From Nocardioides jiangxiensis (GTDB taxonomy: Bacteria; Actinomycetota; Actinomycetes; Propionibacteriales; Nocardioidaceae): 64,000 nt of DNA. This document shows positions 17,272-26,689 of the stretch, piece by piece (position 1 is the stretch's first letter; each line of letters starts with the position of its first letter). Location of the stretch: assembly GCF_030580915.1 (NCBI RefSeq), contig NZ_JAUQTA010000002.1:186001-250000 (forward strand), read 5' to 3'. Below the pieces are notes generated by a model. It made no database searches. It was not told where the DNA came from and saw nothing but the letters and a program-made list of their open reading frames with translations. The position numbers and the translations under genes are program-made.

Positions 17272-18016
17272 GGTCGACGAGCAGCAGCGGCCCGCCGTCG
17301 TAGCGACCGCCGTCGATCGCGAGCGCCGCGCCGCCGGCGTACGCCAGGGTGCCGTGGCCCGGCGCCGTGCCGCGCAGGGTCGCCACGATGCTGTGGCCGT
17401 GCACGACCCGGCGTCCGCCGTAGGCGGCGAGCATGCTGGCGGCCTGCTCCGGTCCCTTCGCGCCCACGAACCTGCGGCGCTGGGCGAGGCCGCGCCAGAC
17501 CTCGGCGATGCCGCTCGGGTCGGGCCGGGTCAGCAGGCTCGTGACGTGGGCGTTGACGGCGTCGACGCTGCGCCCCCAGCCGAGGTACGCCGTGGTGTCG
17601 CTGTGGACCAGCAGGTTGTCGCCGACCCGGGCCATCACCGGGAGCCGGGTCAACCAGCCGATGTCGTCCGGCGTGAGCTCGGCCTGGTCGCGGGGGACGC
17701 CGCCGTTGCGCTGCCAGACCGGGAGGTAGCCCTCCTGAGGATGCAGCCACATGCCGAGGGCGAGCACCTCGTGGTTGCCGAGGAGCACGTGGACCCGGCC
17801 GGGAGCCTCCGCCTGGAGGCGTCGCACCAGCCGGATGACACCGATGCCGTCGGGGCCCCGATCCAGGAGGTCGCCGAGGACGTAGAGCCGGTCGTCGCCT
17901 CCCGACCAGTGCTCCTGCTCGTCGATCAGCCCCGCGGCCCGGAGCGACCGGACGAGGTCGTCGCGGTGGCCGTGGATGTCGCTGATCGCGAAGGCACGGG
18001 CGGGGGAGGAGGGCAC
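17261..18016 (-). CDS. Metallophosphoesterase, PrpA/ApaH-like
   Basis: 251 aa calcineurin-type phosphoesterase with all motifs: SDIHGH (~11-16), GDLLDRGPDG (~45-54), GNHE (~76), HSD, and a late HGHS. This PPP-family layout fits protein Ser/Thr phosphatases or diadenosine tetraphosphatases. GTG 18016 was chosen because the first motif follows closely and GAGGA lies upstream; the longer open frame runs back through the tRNA promoter. Single gene. Confidence 0.82.
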   Translation of the reverse strand: MPSSPARAFAISDIHGHRDDLVRSLRAAGLIDEQEHWSGGDDRLYVLGDLLDRGPDGIGVIRLVRRLQAEAPGRVHVLLGNHEVLALGMWLHPQEGYLPVWQRNGGVPRDQAELTPDDIGWLTRLPVMARVGDNLLVHSDTTAYLGWGRSVDAVNAHVTSLLTRPDPSGIAEVWRGLAQRRRFVGAKGPEQAASMLAAYGGRRVVHGHSIVATLRGTAPGHGTLAYAGGAALAIDGGRYDGGPLLLVDLSA

Positions 18017-18076
18017 GGTTCCATCCTCGCAGCGACCACCGACACCGGCCGATTCGGCCGGTCTCCGGCCATCGTT

Positions 18077-18106
18077 TTGGAGGTCCCGATGGGCGCCGTG
18101 TAGGGT
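18077..18106 (+). promoter_or_regulatory. Promoter of tRNA-Gln
   Basis: TTGGAG (18077-18082) and TAGGGT (18101-18106) are separated by 18 bases, a good housekeeping sigma match. A short hairpin GCAGTC-CTCG-GACTGC at 18121-18136 lies between it and the tRNA. Confidence 0.65.
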
Positions 18107-18147
18107 TTTCCCTTGTCCCGGCAGTCCTCGGACTGCGGGCGGCACTG

Positions 18148-18219
18148 TGGGATATGGTGTAATTGGCAACACGACGGTTTCTGGTTCCGTTATTCAAGGT
18201 TCGAGTCCTTGTATCCCAG
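18148..18219 (+). tRNA. tRNA-Gln (CTG)
   Basis: 72 bases. The acceptor stem TGGGATA pairs fully with TATCCCA. The D arm contains GGTGTAATTGGCA, the T arm has AAGGTTCGAGTCCTT, and the anticodon loop TTCTGGT carries CTG. The anticodon stem ACGGT/TCCGT closes with a T-T mismatch at 31-39. CCA is not encoded. Confidence 0.95.
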
Positions 18220-18268
18220 CTGAATCCGGTCCGATCGCCCTCAGCGATGAGGGTCACACGGCCCGGAT

Positions 18269-18298
18269 TTGTTACGGAACGAAGGCAAACGCTAGAGT
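18269..18298 (+). promoter_or_regulatory. Promoter of tRNA-Glu
   Basis: TTGTTA (18269-18274) and TAGAGT (18293-18298) with an 18-base spacer, about 38 bases before the mature tRNA 5' end. It implies independent transcription from the tRNA-Gln unit. Confidence 0.6.
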
Positions 18299-18335
18299 TC
18301 CGGAACGTCGCCAGCGAGTGAATCGCCAGCGAAAC

Positions 18336-18411
18336 GCCCCCGTTGTGTAGTGGCCTAGCACGTCGCCCTCTCAAGGCGGTAGCGCCGGTTCGAATCCGGT
18401 CGGGGGTACCA
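18336..18411 (+). tRNA. tRNA-Glu (CTC)
   Basis: Acceptor GCCCCCG pairs with CGGGGGT (first pair G-T). The anticodon stem-loop TCGCC-CTCTCAA-GGCGG carries CTC, and the T arm contains GGTTCGAATCC. The discriminator A is followed by an encoded CCA (18409-18411). Confidence 0.95.
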
Positions 18412-18418
18412 CATCAAG

Positions 18419-18449
18419 GAAGGCTTCCCGAGTGCGGGAAGCCTTCTTT
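18419..18449 (+). terminator. Terminator after tRNA-Glu
   Basis: GAAGGCTTCCCG (18419-18430) pairs perfectly with CGGGAAGCCTTC (18435-18446) around a 4-nt loop and is followed by TTT. A strong intrinsic-type hairpin. Confidence 0.8.
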
Positions 18450-18484
18450 GCTTTCCGCCCCCACGTCGTACAGGAGCAGCAGTC

Positions 18485-18922
18485 ATGGCCCAGGTCACCG
18501 CCGTCGCCGAGGCGATCGTCCCCGCAGCCCCCGCCCGCGTCCTCGAGGCGCTGGCCGACTACCGCGAGGCGCGGCCCGCGATCCTGACGCCGGCCTACAC
18601 CGAGTACCAGGTGGTCGAGGGCGGGGTCGGTGCCGGCACGGTCGCGTCATGGCACCTGCACGCGACCGAGAAGCGTGTCCGGGACGTCGTCGCCGACGTC
18701 GTCGTGACCAGCGACTCCGTCGTCGAGACCGACCGCAACTCCTCGATGGTCACGACCTTCACGGTCGCCACCGAGGACGCGGCCACCAAGGTCACCGTCA
18801 CCACGACCTGGAACGGCGCCGGCGGCGTCGGCGGCTTCTTCGAGAAGACCTTCGCCCCGCTCGGCCTGCGCCGCATCCACGGCGAGCTCCTCGCCAACCT
18901 CGCGGCGTACGTCGTCTCCTGA
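18485..18922 (+). CDS. SRPBCC-fold protein
   Basis: 145 aa. The alternating pattern beginning AEAIVPAAPARVLEALADYREARPAILTPAYTEYQVVEGG and ending in a long C-terminal helix (RRIHGELLANLAAYV) fits the START/polyketide-cyclase-like SRPBCC fold, a hydrophobic-ligand-binding cup. No catalytic residues can be assigned. AGGAG sits about 8 bases before the ATG. Two copies of a 15-base TCCTGACTCCGCC-type repeat follow the gene (18919-18945). Confidence 0.75.
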   Translation: MAQVTAVAEAIVPAAPARVLEALADYREARPAILTPAYTEYQVVEGGVGAGTVASWHLHATEKRVRDVVADVVVTSDSVVETDRNSSMVTTFTVATEDAATKVTVTTTWNGAGGVGGFFEKTFAPLGLRRIHGELLANLAAYVVS

Positions 18923-19026
18923 CTCCGCCTCCTGACTCCGCCTCCTGAGCCGCTCGTCGCTGCCCGGCGCCGCTCCGGCGTGGCTGCCCCGGACCAGGAC
19001 GAATCGGACCTAGCGTGGGCCGCGAG

Positions 19027-21249
19027 ATGACCACGCAGCTCCCAGACCTCGCCACCCAGGAGCGCCTGCGCGTCACGACCAACGGGGACTTCCGCGAGTT
19101 CGACGCCGACGAGGTGCTGGGGCCGCTCGCGCTCCAGTGCGGTCCGGCGGGCTGGTCGGTGCGGGACGTGGGAGAGCAGCCGATGCTCTTCCTCGACGGC
19201 TGCCGGGTGGTCCAGCTCCCGCTCTTCCTCGGCCGGCCCGTGCAGCTGCATGTCGGTGCGCCCGACGGGCAGCTGGTCGAGCTCGAGGTCATCGAGTACG
19301 TCGAGTCGTTCCTCGAGTACGGCCCCGGTGACCCGACGCGCGGCTCGATGCGCCCGAAGCCGGCCGGGGTGCCGCTGCCGGCTGCGCGCGAGCCGCTGCC
19401 CCAGCCCGCGCGCGGGACAACGGTCGAAGCGCCCCTCGCAGCTCCCGGTGAGGAGCCGGCCGTGGCCCCTGTCCGCGAGCCGGTGCCCGTCGCCGTGTCG
19501 GCCGGTTCCGCTGCCCCTTCCGTGGCGCGGCCCACGGCCGTTCCGCGTCCCCCGAGTCTGGCGCGGGCTCCGGGTCGCCCGGAGGGCGCGCCGCCGGAGA
19601 ACCAGGGGCTGCTGGTCCTCGACGCCCTCAACGTGACCGTCGAGGGCACGCGGCTGCTCCGCGACGTGTCCGTCGCGCTGCGCCCGGGCACGCTGACCGC
19701 CGTCATCGGCCCCTCGGGTGCCGGGAAGTCGACCCTGCTGCGCGCGCTGACGGGGGAGCGGCCAGCGACCACCGGGCGTGTCATCTGGGACGGTCACGAC
19801 CTCGACAGCGAGCGTGAGCTGGCGCGCTTCCGGATCGGGGTCGTGCCGCAGGAGGAGCTCCTGCACCCGCAGCTCACCGTCCGCCAGGAGCTCAGCTTCG
19901 CCGCCGCACTGCGCATGCCGCCCGCCGCCTCGCGCAGCGAGCGCGAGGCCCGCGTCGCCGACGTGCTCGGCCGCCTCGGTCTCGCGGGCCAGCGTGACCA
20001 GCGGATCAGCAGCCTCTCCGGCGGACAGCGCAAGCGCCTCGCCATCGCGGCGGAGCTCCTCACCGCACCCGACCTTCTCTTCCTCGACGAGCCGACGACC
20101 GGGCTGGACCCGGGCTTCGACCGCAGCGTCATGGAGCAGCTGCGCGACCTCGCGCACGACGGCTGCACGGTCGTCGCGGTCACGCACTCCGTGATCGGCC
20201 TCGAGGCCTGCGACCAGGTCGTCGTCCTGGCCCGTGGCGGGCGCCTCGCCCACGTCGGCGCGCCCGAGACGCTGCTCGGCCACTTCGGCTGTCTGGACTA
20301 CCCCGAGCTCTTCGACCTCCTCGAGTCCGGCGACGTCCCGCCTGCGGGCACCACGGTCGAGCGCCCGCGGCTCAGGCCTCCCGGCACCCTCGTCGTCGCG
20401 GAGCGGCGACGTCCCGCGGCCCAGCTGCTCACCCTGCTGCGTCGCACCGCGGTGGCAGCGTTCTCCGACCGGCTGACCGTCGCGCTCCTCGTGCTGATGC
20501 CGTTGCTGCTCGGCGCGCTGAGCCGCGTGGTCCCGGGAGGCGCGGGCCTCTCGCTGACGGCTGCCCGCGGCCACGGCGTGGCGCGTGCCCGCCTGGGCGA
20601 GGAGGCGAACCAGCACCTCACCCTGCTGCTCGTCGCCGCGTGCCTGATGGGTGCGGCGATGACGGTGCGCGAGATCGTCCGGGAGCGGGCCCTGCTGCGC
20701 CGGGAGTACGCCGTCGGCGTGTCTCCCGGCGCCTGGGTCGTGGCCAAGGGTCTCGTCCTCGGCCTGCTCTGCTTCGTCCAGGGCGTCGGCGTCACCTGGC
20801 TGGCGCTCGTCGGCCTGCCGGCCGCCGATGGCGACGGCGTCCACGGCTGGGGCACGCGCGAGATCGCGCTGGCCGTCGGCCTGCTCGCGACCGCGTCGGC
20901 CTGGGCGGGCCTGCTCGTCTCCGCCCTCGTCCGCTCGGTCGAGCAGACCATGCCGGCACTCGTCGCGCTCGTCATGGGACAGCTCGTCCTCTCCGGTGCC
21001 CTCGTCCAGGTCGCGGGCCGTGCGGGCCTCGAGCAGGTGGCCTGGCTGGCTCCTGCGCGGTGGGCGCACGCCGCCAACGCGGTCAGCGTGCACCTCGAGC
21101 GCGCCAAGAGCGGGGTCCGGGGAGCGGTGCCCGACCCGCTCGCGACGTACGCGACCGGGCAGTGGGCGCACGACCTGCTGGTGCTCGGGGGAGTCGCCCT
21201 CATGGCACTGCTGACGACCATCCACGTGGTCCGTCGCTCCCTGCGGTGA
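19027..21249 (+). CDS. ABC transporter, ATPase fused to ABC-2-type membrane domain
   Basis: 740 aa. Residues 1-110 form an unrecognised domain, followed by a Pro/Ala-rich linker to about 190. The ABC domain has Walker A GPSGAGKST (~228), signature LSGGQRKRL (~330) and Walker B LLFLDEPTTGLD (~350). About six membrane helices fill residues 475-740. The ATPase-then-membrane order is that of ABCG-type half transporters such as mycobacterial Rv1747, but the N-terminus shows no FHA signature. It probably works as a homodimer exporter; cargo unknown. ATG 19027 follows -10 TAGCGT (19011-19016) closely. Confidence 0.82.
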   Translation: MTTQLPDLATQERLRVTTNGDFREFDADEVLGPLALQCGPAGWSVRDVGEQPMLFLDGCRVVQLPLFLGRPVQLHVGAPDGQLVELEVIEYVESFLEYGPGDPTRGSMRPKPAGVPLPAAREPLPQPARGTTVEAPLAAPGEEPAVAPVREPVPVAVSAGSAAPSVARPTAVPRPPSLARAPGRPEGAPPENQGLLVLDALNVTVEGTRLLRDVSVALRPGTLTAVIGPSGAGKSTLLRALTGERPATTGRVIWDGHDLDSERELARFRIGVVPQEELLHPQLTVRQELSFAAALRMPPAASRSEREARVADVLGRLGLAGQRDQRISSLSGGQRKRLAIAAELLTAPDLLFLDEPTTGLDPGFDRSVMEQLRDLAHDGCTVVAVTHSVIGLEACDQVVVLARGGRLAHVGAPETLLGHFGCLDYPELFDLLESGDVPPAGTTVERPRLRPPGTLVVAERRRPAAQLLTLLRRTAVAAFSDRLTVALLVLMPLLLGALSRVVPGGAGLSLTAARGHGVARARLGEEANQHLTLLLVAACLMGAAMTVREIVRERALLRREYAVGVSPGAWVVAKGLVLGLLCFVQGVGVTWLALVGLPAADGDGVHGWGTREIALAVGLLATASAWAGLLVSALVRSVEQTMPALVALVMGQLVLSGALVQVAGRAGLEQVAWLAPARWAHAANAVSVHLERAKSGVRGAVPDPLATYATGQWAHDLLVLGGVALMALLTTIHVVRRSLR

Positions 21250-21284
21250 ACCGGCTGTCGGTGCTGCCTGCGATGATCTGAGCC

Positions 21285-21770
21285 ATGTGGACCGTGACGG
21301 ACTCGCCGGTCGGCGAGCTGCGCATCATCGAGCGCGGCGGAGCCGTGTCGGCCATCGAGTTCACACCCTGGCGTCCGCCGGCCGACGGCCGCCCCCTGGG
21401 GGAGCGCGCGGACGACCACCCGGTGCTCGCCGCCGCGGTCCGGCAGCTCTCCGAGTACTTCGCCGGCGAGCGCACCACGTTCGACCTTCCGGTCGCCCCA
21501 CGCGGCACGGAGTTCCAGGAGCGTGTGTGGGCGCAGCTGCTGCGGATCCCGTTCGGGGAGACCCTCACCTACGGTGAGATCGCCGGAAGGCTCGGGCAGA
21601 CGGCCGCCGCGTCACGTGCGGTCGGGCTGGCCAACGGGCGCAACCCGATCCCGATCGTCATCCCGTGCCACCGGGTCATCGGGGCCGACGGCTCGCTCAC
21701 CGGCTATGCCGGTGGCACGAGCCGCAAGCAGGTGCTGCTCGACCTCGAGCGCCAGGACGCCCTGTTCTGA
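21285..21770 (+). CDS. ogt: Methylated-DNA--protein-cysteine methyltransferase
   Basis: 161 aa suicide repair protein removing alkyl groups from O6-guanine. The active site is IPCHRVIG with the acceptor Cys near residue 128. GETLTYGEIAGRLG and SRAVGLANGRNPIPIVIP form the DNA-binding helix-turn-helix and Asn hinge. No Ada domain is attached. The ATG at 21285 is seven bases after GATGAT, consistent with leaderless expression. Convergent with the next gene, one base apart. Confidence 0.92.
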   Translation: MWTVTDSPVGELRIIERGGAVSAIEFTPWRPPADGRPLGERADDHPVLAAAVRQLSEYFAGERTTFDLPVAPRGTEFQERVWAQLLRIPFGETLTYGEIAGRLGQTAAASRAVGLANGRNPIPIVIPCHRVIGADGSLTGYAGGTSRKQVLLDLERQDALF

Positions 21771-21771
21771 C

Positions 21772-22770
21772 TCAGCGGTAGGCGAGGCGCTCCCAGGTGA
21801 GGACCGGGGACCCGTGGGCAGCCACCCGCACCTTGAGCCAGCCGGTGTTGTTGCTCGACCCGTCGACGGTGACCCGTGTGAGGTTGCCGGCGCTGCCGTC
21901 GACCCCGTAGAAGTCGAGCCAGGGCGATCCGTCGGCGAGCGGACGGTCGACGTGGAAGACGTGGCTGTCCCCGTCGAAGAGGTAGACCTTGCCGTCGAAC
22001 GCCGCAGACTCCTCGACCAGCGCCTGGACCCACGGCTTGAACGCGGAGAAGTCGGCGAAGGTGGGCGTCCAGGTCGGATCGAAGACGTCGGCCTGCTGCA
22101 TGACGACGACGGCTCGGTCGCCGTTCTCCTGTGCCTCGGTGAACGCGTGGTGGAGCTGGGCGATGTCGGCCCGGGTCCGGGCGGGCACCTCGGCGAGCTG
22201 GCGCTCGTTGGGGGCAGTGGCGCCGGTCCACGGCGCCATCCCGTTGTTGCTCCCCACCACGTGGGCGGTCGTGAACGTGACACCGCCGGCGCGCCACGCC
22301 ACGTTCTCCGGGTACGCCGGCTGAGCCTCGACGGCCATCGGCACGCCGAGGGTGGTGCCGGGGTGGTCGAAGAAGACCTGGCGGACGCGGTCGAGGCGCT
22401 CGTAGGGGTCGTAGCCTCCGTTGTTCGGCCGGTGGCAGTCCGTCCACTCGTTGTCGCCCGGCGTGTACACGAGCGGCGTGTCGAAGCGGTCGAACTGCGT
22501 GCGGATGGCCGCGAAGTACGCGTCGTCGCAGGTGGTGGAGCCGCTCTTGATGTCACCGAGGTGGGCGACGAGCTGGACGTCCGGGTCGGCGCTGATCTGG
22601 TCCACCCAGCCCGGGAACGCCGCGACCTGTGCTGCGCCGTAGGGGATGTCGCCGATGACGGCGAACGTGTACGCCGGAGCGGTGTCGGGGCGGGCGGCGC
22701 CGGCCGGAGCGGCCAGCGTCGTGGTCAGCAGGGCCGCAGTGGTCAGGCCGAGAGCGGTGCGGGTGCGCAT
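21772..22770 (-). CDS. Secreted calcineurin-like metallophosphoesterase
   Basis: 332 aa with an N-terminal signal peptide (MRTRTALGLTTAALLTTTLA, cleavage near AGAA). Metal motifs are VIGDIPYG, HLGDIKSG and PGDNEW, then histidines further on. The mature enzyme should act outside the membrane on an unidentified phosphoester. The frame continues upstream into low-complexity coding, so the ATG before the signal peptide was taken. Single gene. Confidence 0.78.
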   Translation of the reverse strand: MRTRTALGLTTAALLTTTLAAPAGAARPDTAPAYTFAVIGDIPYGAAQVAAFPGWVDQISADPDVQLVAHLGDIKSGSTTCDDAYFAAIRTQFDRFDTPLVYTPGDNEWTDCHRPNNGGYDPYERLDRVRQVFFDHPGTTLGVPMAVEAQPAYPENVAWRAGGVTFTTAHVVGSNNGMAPWTGATAPNERQLAEVPARTRADIAQLHHAFTEAQENGDRAVVVMQQADVFDPTWTPTFADFSAFKPWVQALVEESAAFDGKVYLFDGDSHVFHVDRPLADGSPWLDFYGVDGSAGNLTRVTVDGSSNNTGWLKVRVAAHGSPVLTWERLAYR

Positions 22771-22828
22771 GGCACCACCGTGGTCTCCGTGGGCCACGGG
22801 CGGGTGAGCGCCGGGGGAACTCTCGGTG

Positions 22829-23551
22829 TCACTCGGCAGCGGCGCGACGCAGCGACTCGGAGAGCCGCTCGGCGGCCGCGAGCACGGCGGGGGCGTGCAT
22901 CCGGCCCGGCTGGCGCGAGAGGCGCTCGAGCGGGCCCGACACGGAGACCGCGGCGATGATCTTGCCGCTGGGGGAGCGGACCGGCGCAGAGACGGACGCG
23001 ACGCCCTGCTCGCGCTCGCCGACGGACTGGGCCCAGCCACGACGGCGGATGCCGGAGAGGGCGGTGGCCGAGTAGGCGGCGTTCTGCAGGCCGCGGTGCA
23101 TGCGCTCCGGGTCCTCCCAGGCGAGCAGGACCTGTGCAGCCGAGCCGGCGCGCATCGTCAGCTGGGAGCCGACGGGGATCGTGTCGCGGAGGCCGGAGGG
23201 ACGCTCGGCGGCGGCGACGCACACGCGGTGCTCGCCCTGACGACGCCAGAGCTGCGCGGACTCACCGGTGATGTCGCGCAGGCGGGCGAGGACGGGACCG
23301 GCGGCGGCGAGGAGGCGGTCCTCGCCGGCGGCGGCGGAGAGCTCGGCCAGGCGCGGACCCAGCACGAAGCGGCCCTGGAGGTCGCGGGCGACCAGGCGGT
23401 GGTGCTCCAGCGCGACTGCGAGACGATGTGCCGTGGGCCGGGCCAGACCGGTGCCGGCCACGAGGCCGGCGAGGGTGGCAGGGCCCGCCTCGAGAGCGGC
23501 GAGCACGAGCGCGGCCTTGTCGAGAACGCCGACTCCACTGGTGTTGTCCAT
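22829..23551 (-). CDS. ndgR: IclR-family regulator of leucine biosynthesis, NdgR/LtbR type
   Basis: 240 aa. The winged helix-turn-helix spans about residues 5-65 ([20 protein letters not shown]), followed by an IclR effector domain ([39 protein letters not shown]). Its divergent position next to leuCD is the classic arrangement of NdgR in Streptomyces and LtbR in Corynebacterium, regulators of leuCD and other amino acid genes. The ATG at 23551 is six bases after a minus-strand -10 CAGTAT, so it appears leaderless. Confidence 0.85.
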   Translation of the reverse strand: MDNTSGVGVLDKAALVLAALEAGPATLAGLVAGTGLARPTAHRLAVALEHHRLVARDLQGRFVLGPRLAELSAAAGEDRLLAAAGPVLARLRDITGESAQLWRRQGEHRVCVAAAERPSGLRDTIPVGSQLTMRAGSAAQVLLAWEDPERMHRGLQNAAYSATALSGIRRRGWAQSVGEREQGVASVSAPVRSPSGKIIAAVSVSGPLERLSRQPGRMHAPAVLAAAERLSESLRRAAAE

Positions 23552-23557
23552 ATGCCG

Positions 23558-23595
23558 ATACTGACATCTCAATCCGTGGGATGCAAGCGTAGGCT
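23558..23595. promoter_or_regulatory. Divergent ndgR/leuC promoter region
   Basis: On the minus strand CAGTAT (23558-23563) serves ndgR. On the plus strand TAGGCT (23590-23595) is a plausible leuC -10. Between them ACTGACATCTCAATC contains TGA-N4-TCA half sites that could be the NdgR operator, overlapping the -35 region of leuC. The operator assignment is inference. Confidence 0.4.
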
Positions 23596-23650
23596 CTGTG
23601 ACGTGGCCCGGACCGGGCCTCGGCATTGGCACTCACAAAGGGAGACCTCC

Positions 23651-25051
23651 ATGGGCAAGACCCTGTCGGAGAAGGTGTGGGACGAGCACGTCGTCCGCAG
23701 CGCTGAAGGCGAACCGGACCTTCTCTACATCGACCTCCACCTCCTGCACGAGGTCACCTCGCCGCAGGCCTTCGACGGTCTCCGCATCGCCGGCCGGAAG
23801 GTCCGCCGCCCCGACCTGACCCTCGCGACCGAGGACCACAACGTCCCGACGCTCGACTGGGACAAGCCGATCGCGGACCCGGTCTCCAAGACCCAGGTCG
23901 ACACCCTCCGCAAGAACGCTGCCGAGTTCGGCGTCCGCCTGCACCCGCTCGGTGACATCGAGCAGGGCATCGTCCACGTCGTCGGCCCGCAGCTGGGCCT
24001 GACCCAGCCGGGCATGACGATCGTCTGCGGCGACTCGCACACCTCGACCCACGGCGCGTTCGGCGCGATCGCGTTCGGCATCGGCACCTCCGAGGTCGAG
24101 CACGTCCTCGCGACGCAGACGCTGCCGCAGGCCAAGCCCAAGACGATGGCTGTCACGGTCAACGGCCAGCTCCCCGAGGGCGTCACCGCCAAGGACCTGA
24201 TCCTCTACCTGATCGCCCAGACCGGCACCGGCGGTGGCCAGGGCTACATCGTCGAGTACCGCGGCGAGGCGATCGAGGCGCTCTCCATGGAGAGCCGCAT
24301 GACGATCTGCAACATGTCGATCGAGTGGGGCGCCAAGGCCGGCCTCATCGCTCCCGACGAGACCACCTTCGCCTACATCGAGGGCAAGCCCGAGGCACCG
24401 AAGGGTGCTGACTGGGACGCCGCCGTCGCGCACTGGAAGACCCTGGTCACCGACGCCGACGCGACCTTCGACAAGGAGATCGTGATCGACGCGGCCGACG
24501 TCACGCCGTTCGTCACCTGGGGCACCAACCCGGGCCAGGGCGCGCCGCTGGGCTCCAACGTCCCGTCGCCGGACGACTTCGAGGACGCCTCCGACAAGCT
24601 CGCCGCCGAGAAGGCGCTGGAGTACATGGGCCTCGAGGCCGGACAGCCGCTGCGCTCGGTCAAGGTCGACACGGTCTTCGTCGGCTCCTGCACCAACGGC
24701 CGCATCGAGGACCTGCGCCTCGCCGCCGAGATCATCAAGGGCCACAAGGTCGCCGAGGGCACCCGCCTGCTCGTCGTCCCGGGCTCGGTCCGCGTCCGCA
24801 ACCAGGCGATGGAGGAGGGCCTGGACAAGGTCTTCATCGAGGCCGGTGCGGAGTGGCGTGGTGCCGGCTGCTCGATGTGCCTGGGCATGAACCCGGACAC
24901 GCTGAAGCCGCAGGAGCGCTCCGCGTCGACGTCCAACCGCAACTTCGAGGGCCGTCAGGGCAAGGGCGGTCGCACGCACCTCGTCTCGATCCCCGTCGCC
25001 GCCGCCACCGCCGTCAAGGGCACGCTCGCGTCGCCCGCCGACCTGGTCTGA
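23651..25051 (+). CDS. leuC: 3-isopropylmalate dehydratase large subunit
   Basis: 466 aa aconitase-family subunit that, with LeuD, isomerises 2- to 3-isopropylmalate in leucine synthesis. The [4Fe-4S] cysteines are in VGSCTNGR (near 347) and GAGCSMCLG (near 407 and 410). [20 protein letters not shown] and the substrate loops are intact. GGAGA precedes the ATG by 6 bases. It forms an operon with leuD 20 bases downstream. Confidence 0.95.
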   Translation: MGKTLSEKVWDEHVVRSAEGEPDLLYIDLHLLHEVTSPQAFDGLRIAGRKVRRPDLTLATEDHNVPTLDWDKPIADPVSKTQVDTLRKNAAEFGVRLHPLGDIEQGIVHVVGPQLGLTQPGMTIVCGDSHTSTHGAFGAIAFGIGTSEVEHVLATQTLPQAKPKTMAVTVNGQLPEGVTAKDLILYLIAQTGTGGGQGYIVEYRGEAIEALSMESRMTICNMSIEWGAKAGLIAPDETTFAYIEGKPEAPKGADWDAAVAHWKTLVTDADATFDKEIVIDAADVTPFVTWGTNPGQGAPLGSNVPSPDDFEDASDKLAAEKALEYMGLEAGQPLRSVKVDTVFVGSCTNGRIEDLRLAAEIIKGHKVAEGTRLLVVPGSVRVRNQAMEEGLDKVFIEAGAEWRGAGCSMCLGMNPDTLKPQERSASTSNRNFEGRQGKGGRTHLVSIPVAAATAVKGTLASPADLV

Positions 25052-25071
25052 TCCGGAAGGACCTGAACATC

Positions 25072-25665
25072 ATGGAGAAGTTCACCTCCCACACCGGCAC
25101 GGCGCTCCCGCTGCGTCGTTCCAACGTCGACACCGACCAGATCATCCCGGCGGTCTACCTCAAGCGCGTCACCCGCACGGGCTTCGAGGACGGCCTCTTC
25201 GCCGCCTGGCGCAACGACCCGGAGTTCGTCGCCAACAAGCCGGAGTACCAGGGCGTCTCGATCCTGATCGCCGGCCCCGACTTCGGCACCGGCTCCTCGC
25301 GTGAGCACGCCGTCTGGGCGCTCATGGACTACGGCTTCAAGGTCGTGCTGTCGAGCCGCTTCGCCGACATCTTCCGTGGCAACTCGGGCAAGGCCGGCCT
25401 GCTCTCCGTCCCGGTCGACCAGGACGTCATCGAGCAGCTGTGGGCGCTGGTCGAGGCCGACCCCACCACGCAGGTGACCGTCGACCTCGAGGCGAAGACG
25501 GTCAGTGCCGGCGACCTGGTCGCGCCGTTCGAGATCGACGACTACACGCGCTACCGCCTGCTCAACGGTCTCGACGACATCGGCATCACCCTCGGCAACG
25601 AGGCCGACATCGCGGCGTACGAGGCCAAGCGCCCGTCGTGGAAGCCCGTGACGCAGCACGCCTGA
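25072..25665 (+). CDS. leuD: 3-isopropylmalate dehydratase small subunit
   Basis: 197 aa swivelling domain. [17 protein letters not shown] near residue 15 and [17 protein letters not shown] near residue 69 are the signature blocks, and [19 protein letters not shown] follows. Downstream of leuC in one transcript, with GGAAGG before the ATG, and ended by the strong hairpin at 25703-25736. Confidence 0.95.
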   Translation: MEKFTSHTGTALPLRRSNVDTDQIIPAVYLKRVTRTGFEDGLFAAWRNDPEFVANKPEYQGVSILIAGPDFGTGSSREHAVWALMDYGFKVVLSSRFADIFRGNSGKAGLLSVPVDQDVIEQLWALVEADPTTQVTVDLEAKTVSAGDLVAPFEIDDYTRYRLLNGLDDIGITLGNEADIAAYEAKRPSWKPVTQHA

Positions 25666-25702
25666 CGCGTTTCCCCTTGCCTGCAAGGGATCTGCGCGCA
25701 CA

Positions 25703-25736
25703 GAAGGGCCCGGACGCACCAGCGTCCGGGCCCTTC
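25703..25736 (+). terminator. Terminator after leuCD
   Basis: Perfect 15-bp inverted repeat, GAAGGGCCCGGACGC with a 4-nt loop ACCA. No T tract follows, as is common for actinobacterial terminators. Confidence 0.8.
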
Positions 25737-25876
25737 GGCGTACGACGGGGCCGTCAGCGCCTCCGAAAAACGTGGTGCGAAAGCACGCACAGTCGTTGTG
25801 GCGATGGCGATTCGTCCCTACGTTGCGAGGAAGAGGCGTCGGGGTCGGCCCGACCAGCTGCTCCGGAAGGACACCC

Positions 25877-26689
25877 GTGAACAAGACTCAGCTGATCGAC
25901 GCGCTCGCTGCGCGCTACGAGGGCAACCGCAAGGCGGCCGCTGCCGCGCTCGATGCCGTCCTCGACACCATCACCCGCGAGGTCGCTCGGGGCGAGAAGG
26001 TCGCGATCACCGGCTTCGGCTCGTTCGAGAAGCGGATCCGGCCCGCGCGCATGGTGCGCAACCCGCGTACGGGTGAGCGGATCAAGGCGAAGAAGACCGC
26101 GATCCCGAAGTTCACCGCGGGTGCCGACCTCAAGGCCGTCATCTCCGGCGCGAAGAAGCTGCCGAAGCTCGAGCTCCCCAAGCTCGGCGCCAAGCCGGCC
26201 GCAGCTGCCAAGGGGGCGGCCACGAAGGCGGCTGCGCCGGCCAAGAAGACCGCCGCCGACGTCGCCAAGAAGGCCGCCCCCGCGAAGAAGGCGACCTCGG
26301 CCGCGACGCGCAAGGCGGTGGCCCCGGCCAAGAAGGCCGCGACCACCGCGGCGAAGAAGGCCGCCCCGGCGAAGGCCGCTGCCACCAAGGCCGCGGCGCC
26401 CGCGAAGAAGGCCGCGACCACGGCGGCCGCCCCTGCCAAGAAGGCCGCGAGCACCGCCGCGAAGAAGGCGGCTCCGGCGACGAAGGCCGCGTCCTCCGCC
26501 GCCACGAAGGCGACGGCACCTGCGAAGGCAGCCGCCAAGAAGGCGGCTCCGGCCGCAACCAAGGCTGCTGCTCCCGCGAAGAAGGCGGCCGCGACGACGG
26601 CCAAGAAGGCGCCCGCCAAGAAGGCGGCTGCCACGAAGGCCCCGGCGAAGAAGGCCCCGGCGAAGAAGGCCGCCTCGTCCGGCTCCTGA
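25877..26689 (+). CDS. hupB: HU-family histone-like protein with long Lys/Ala tail
   Basis: 270 aa nucleoid protein. Residues 1-90 are a standard HU fold ([41 protein letters not shown], the DNA-binding beta arm). Residues 100-270 are a eukaryotic-H1-like tail built from repeats such as PAKKAA and TTAKKA. This is the HupB/Hlp architecture of actinobacteria, with tail lysines available for acetylation. GTG 25877 is preceded by GGAAGG. The tail DNA (26210-26680) is repetitive and prone to length change. Confidence 0.92.
   Translation: MNKTQLIDALAARYEGNRKAAAAALDAVLDTITREVARGEKVAITGFGSFEKRIRPARMVRNPRTGERIKAKKTAIPKFTAGADLKAVISGAKKLPKLELPKLGAKPAAAAKGAATKAAAPAKKTAADVAKKAAPAKKATSAATRKAVAPAKKAATTAAKKAAPAKAAATKAAAPAKKAATTAAAPAKKAASTAAKKAAPATKAASSAATKATAPAKAAAKKAAPAATKAAAPAKKAAATTAKKAPAKKAAATKAPAKKAPAKKAASSGS

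Noticed and set aside
26139..26634. Minus-strand hydrophobic frame opposite the hupB tail
   Set aside because: Alanine-rich mirror of the Lys/Ala repeats with no ribosome site or family features.
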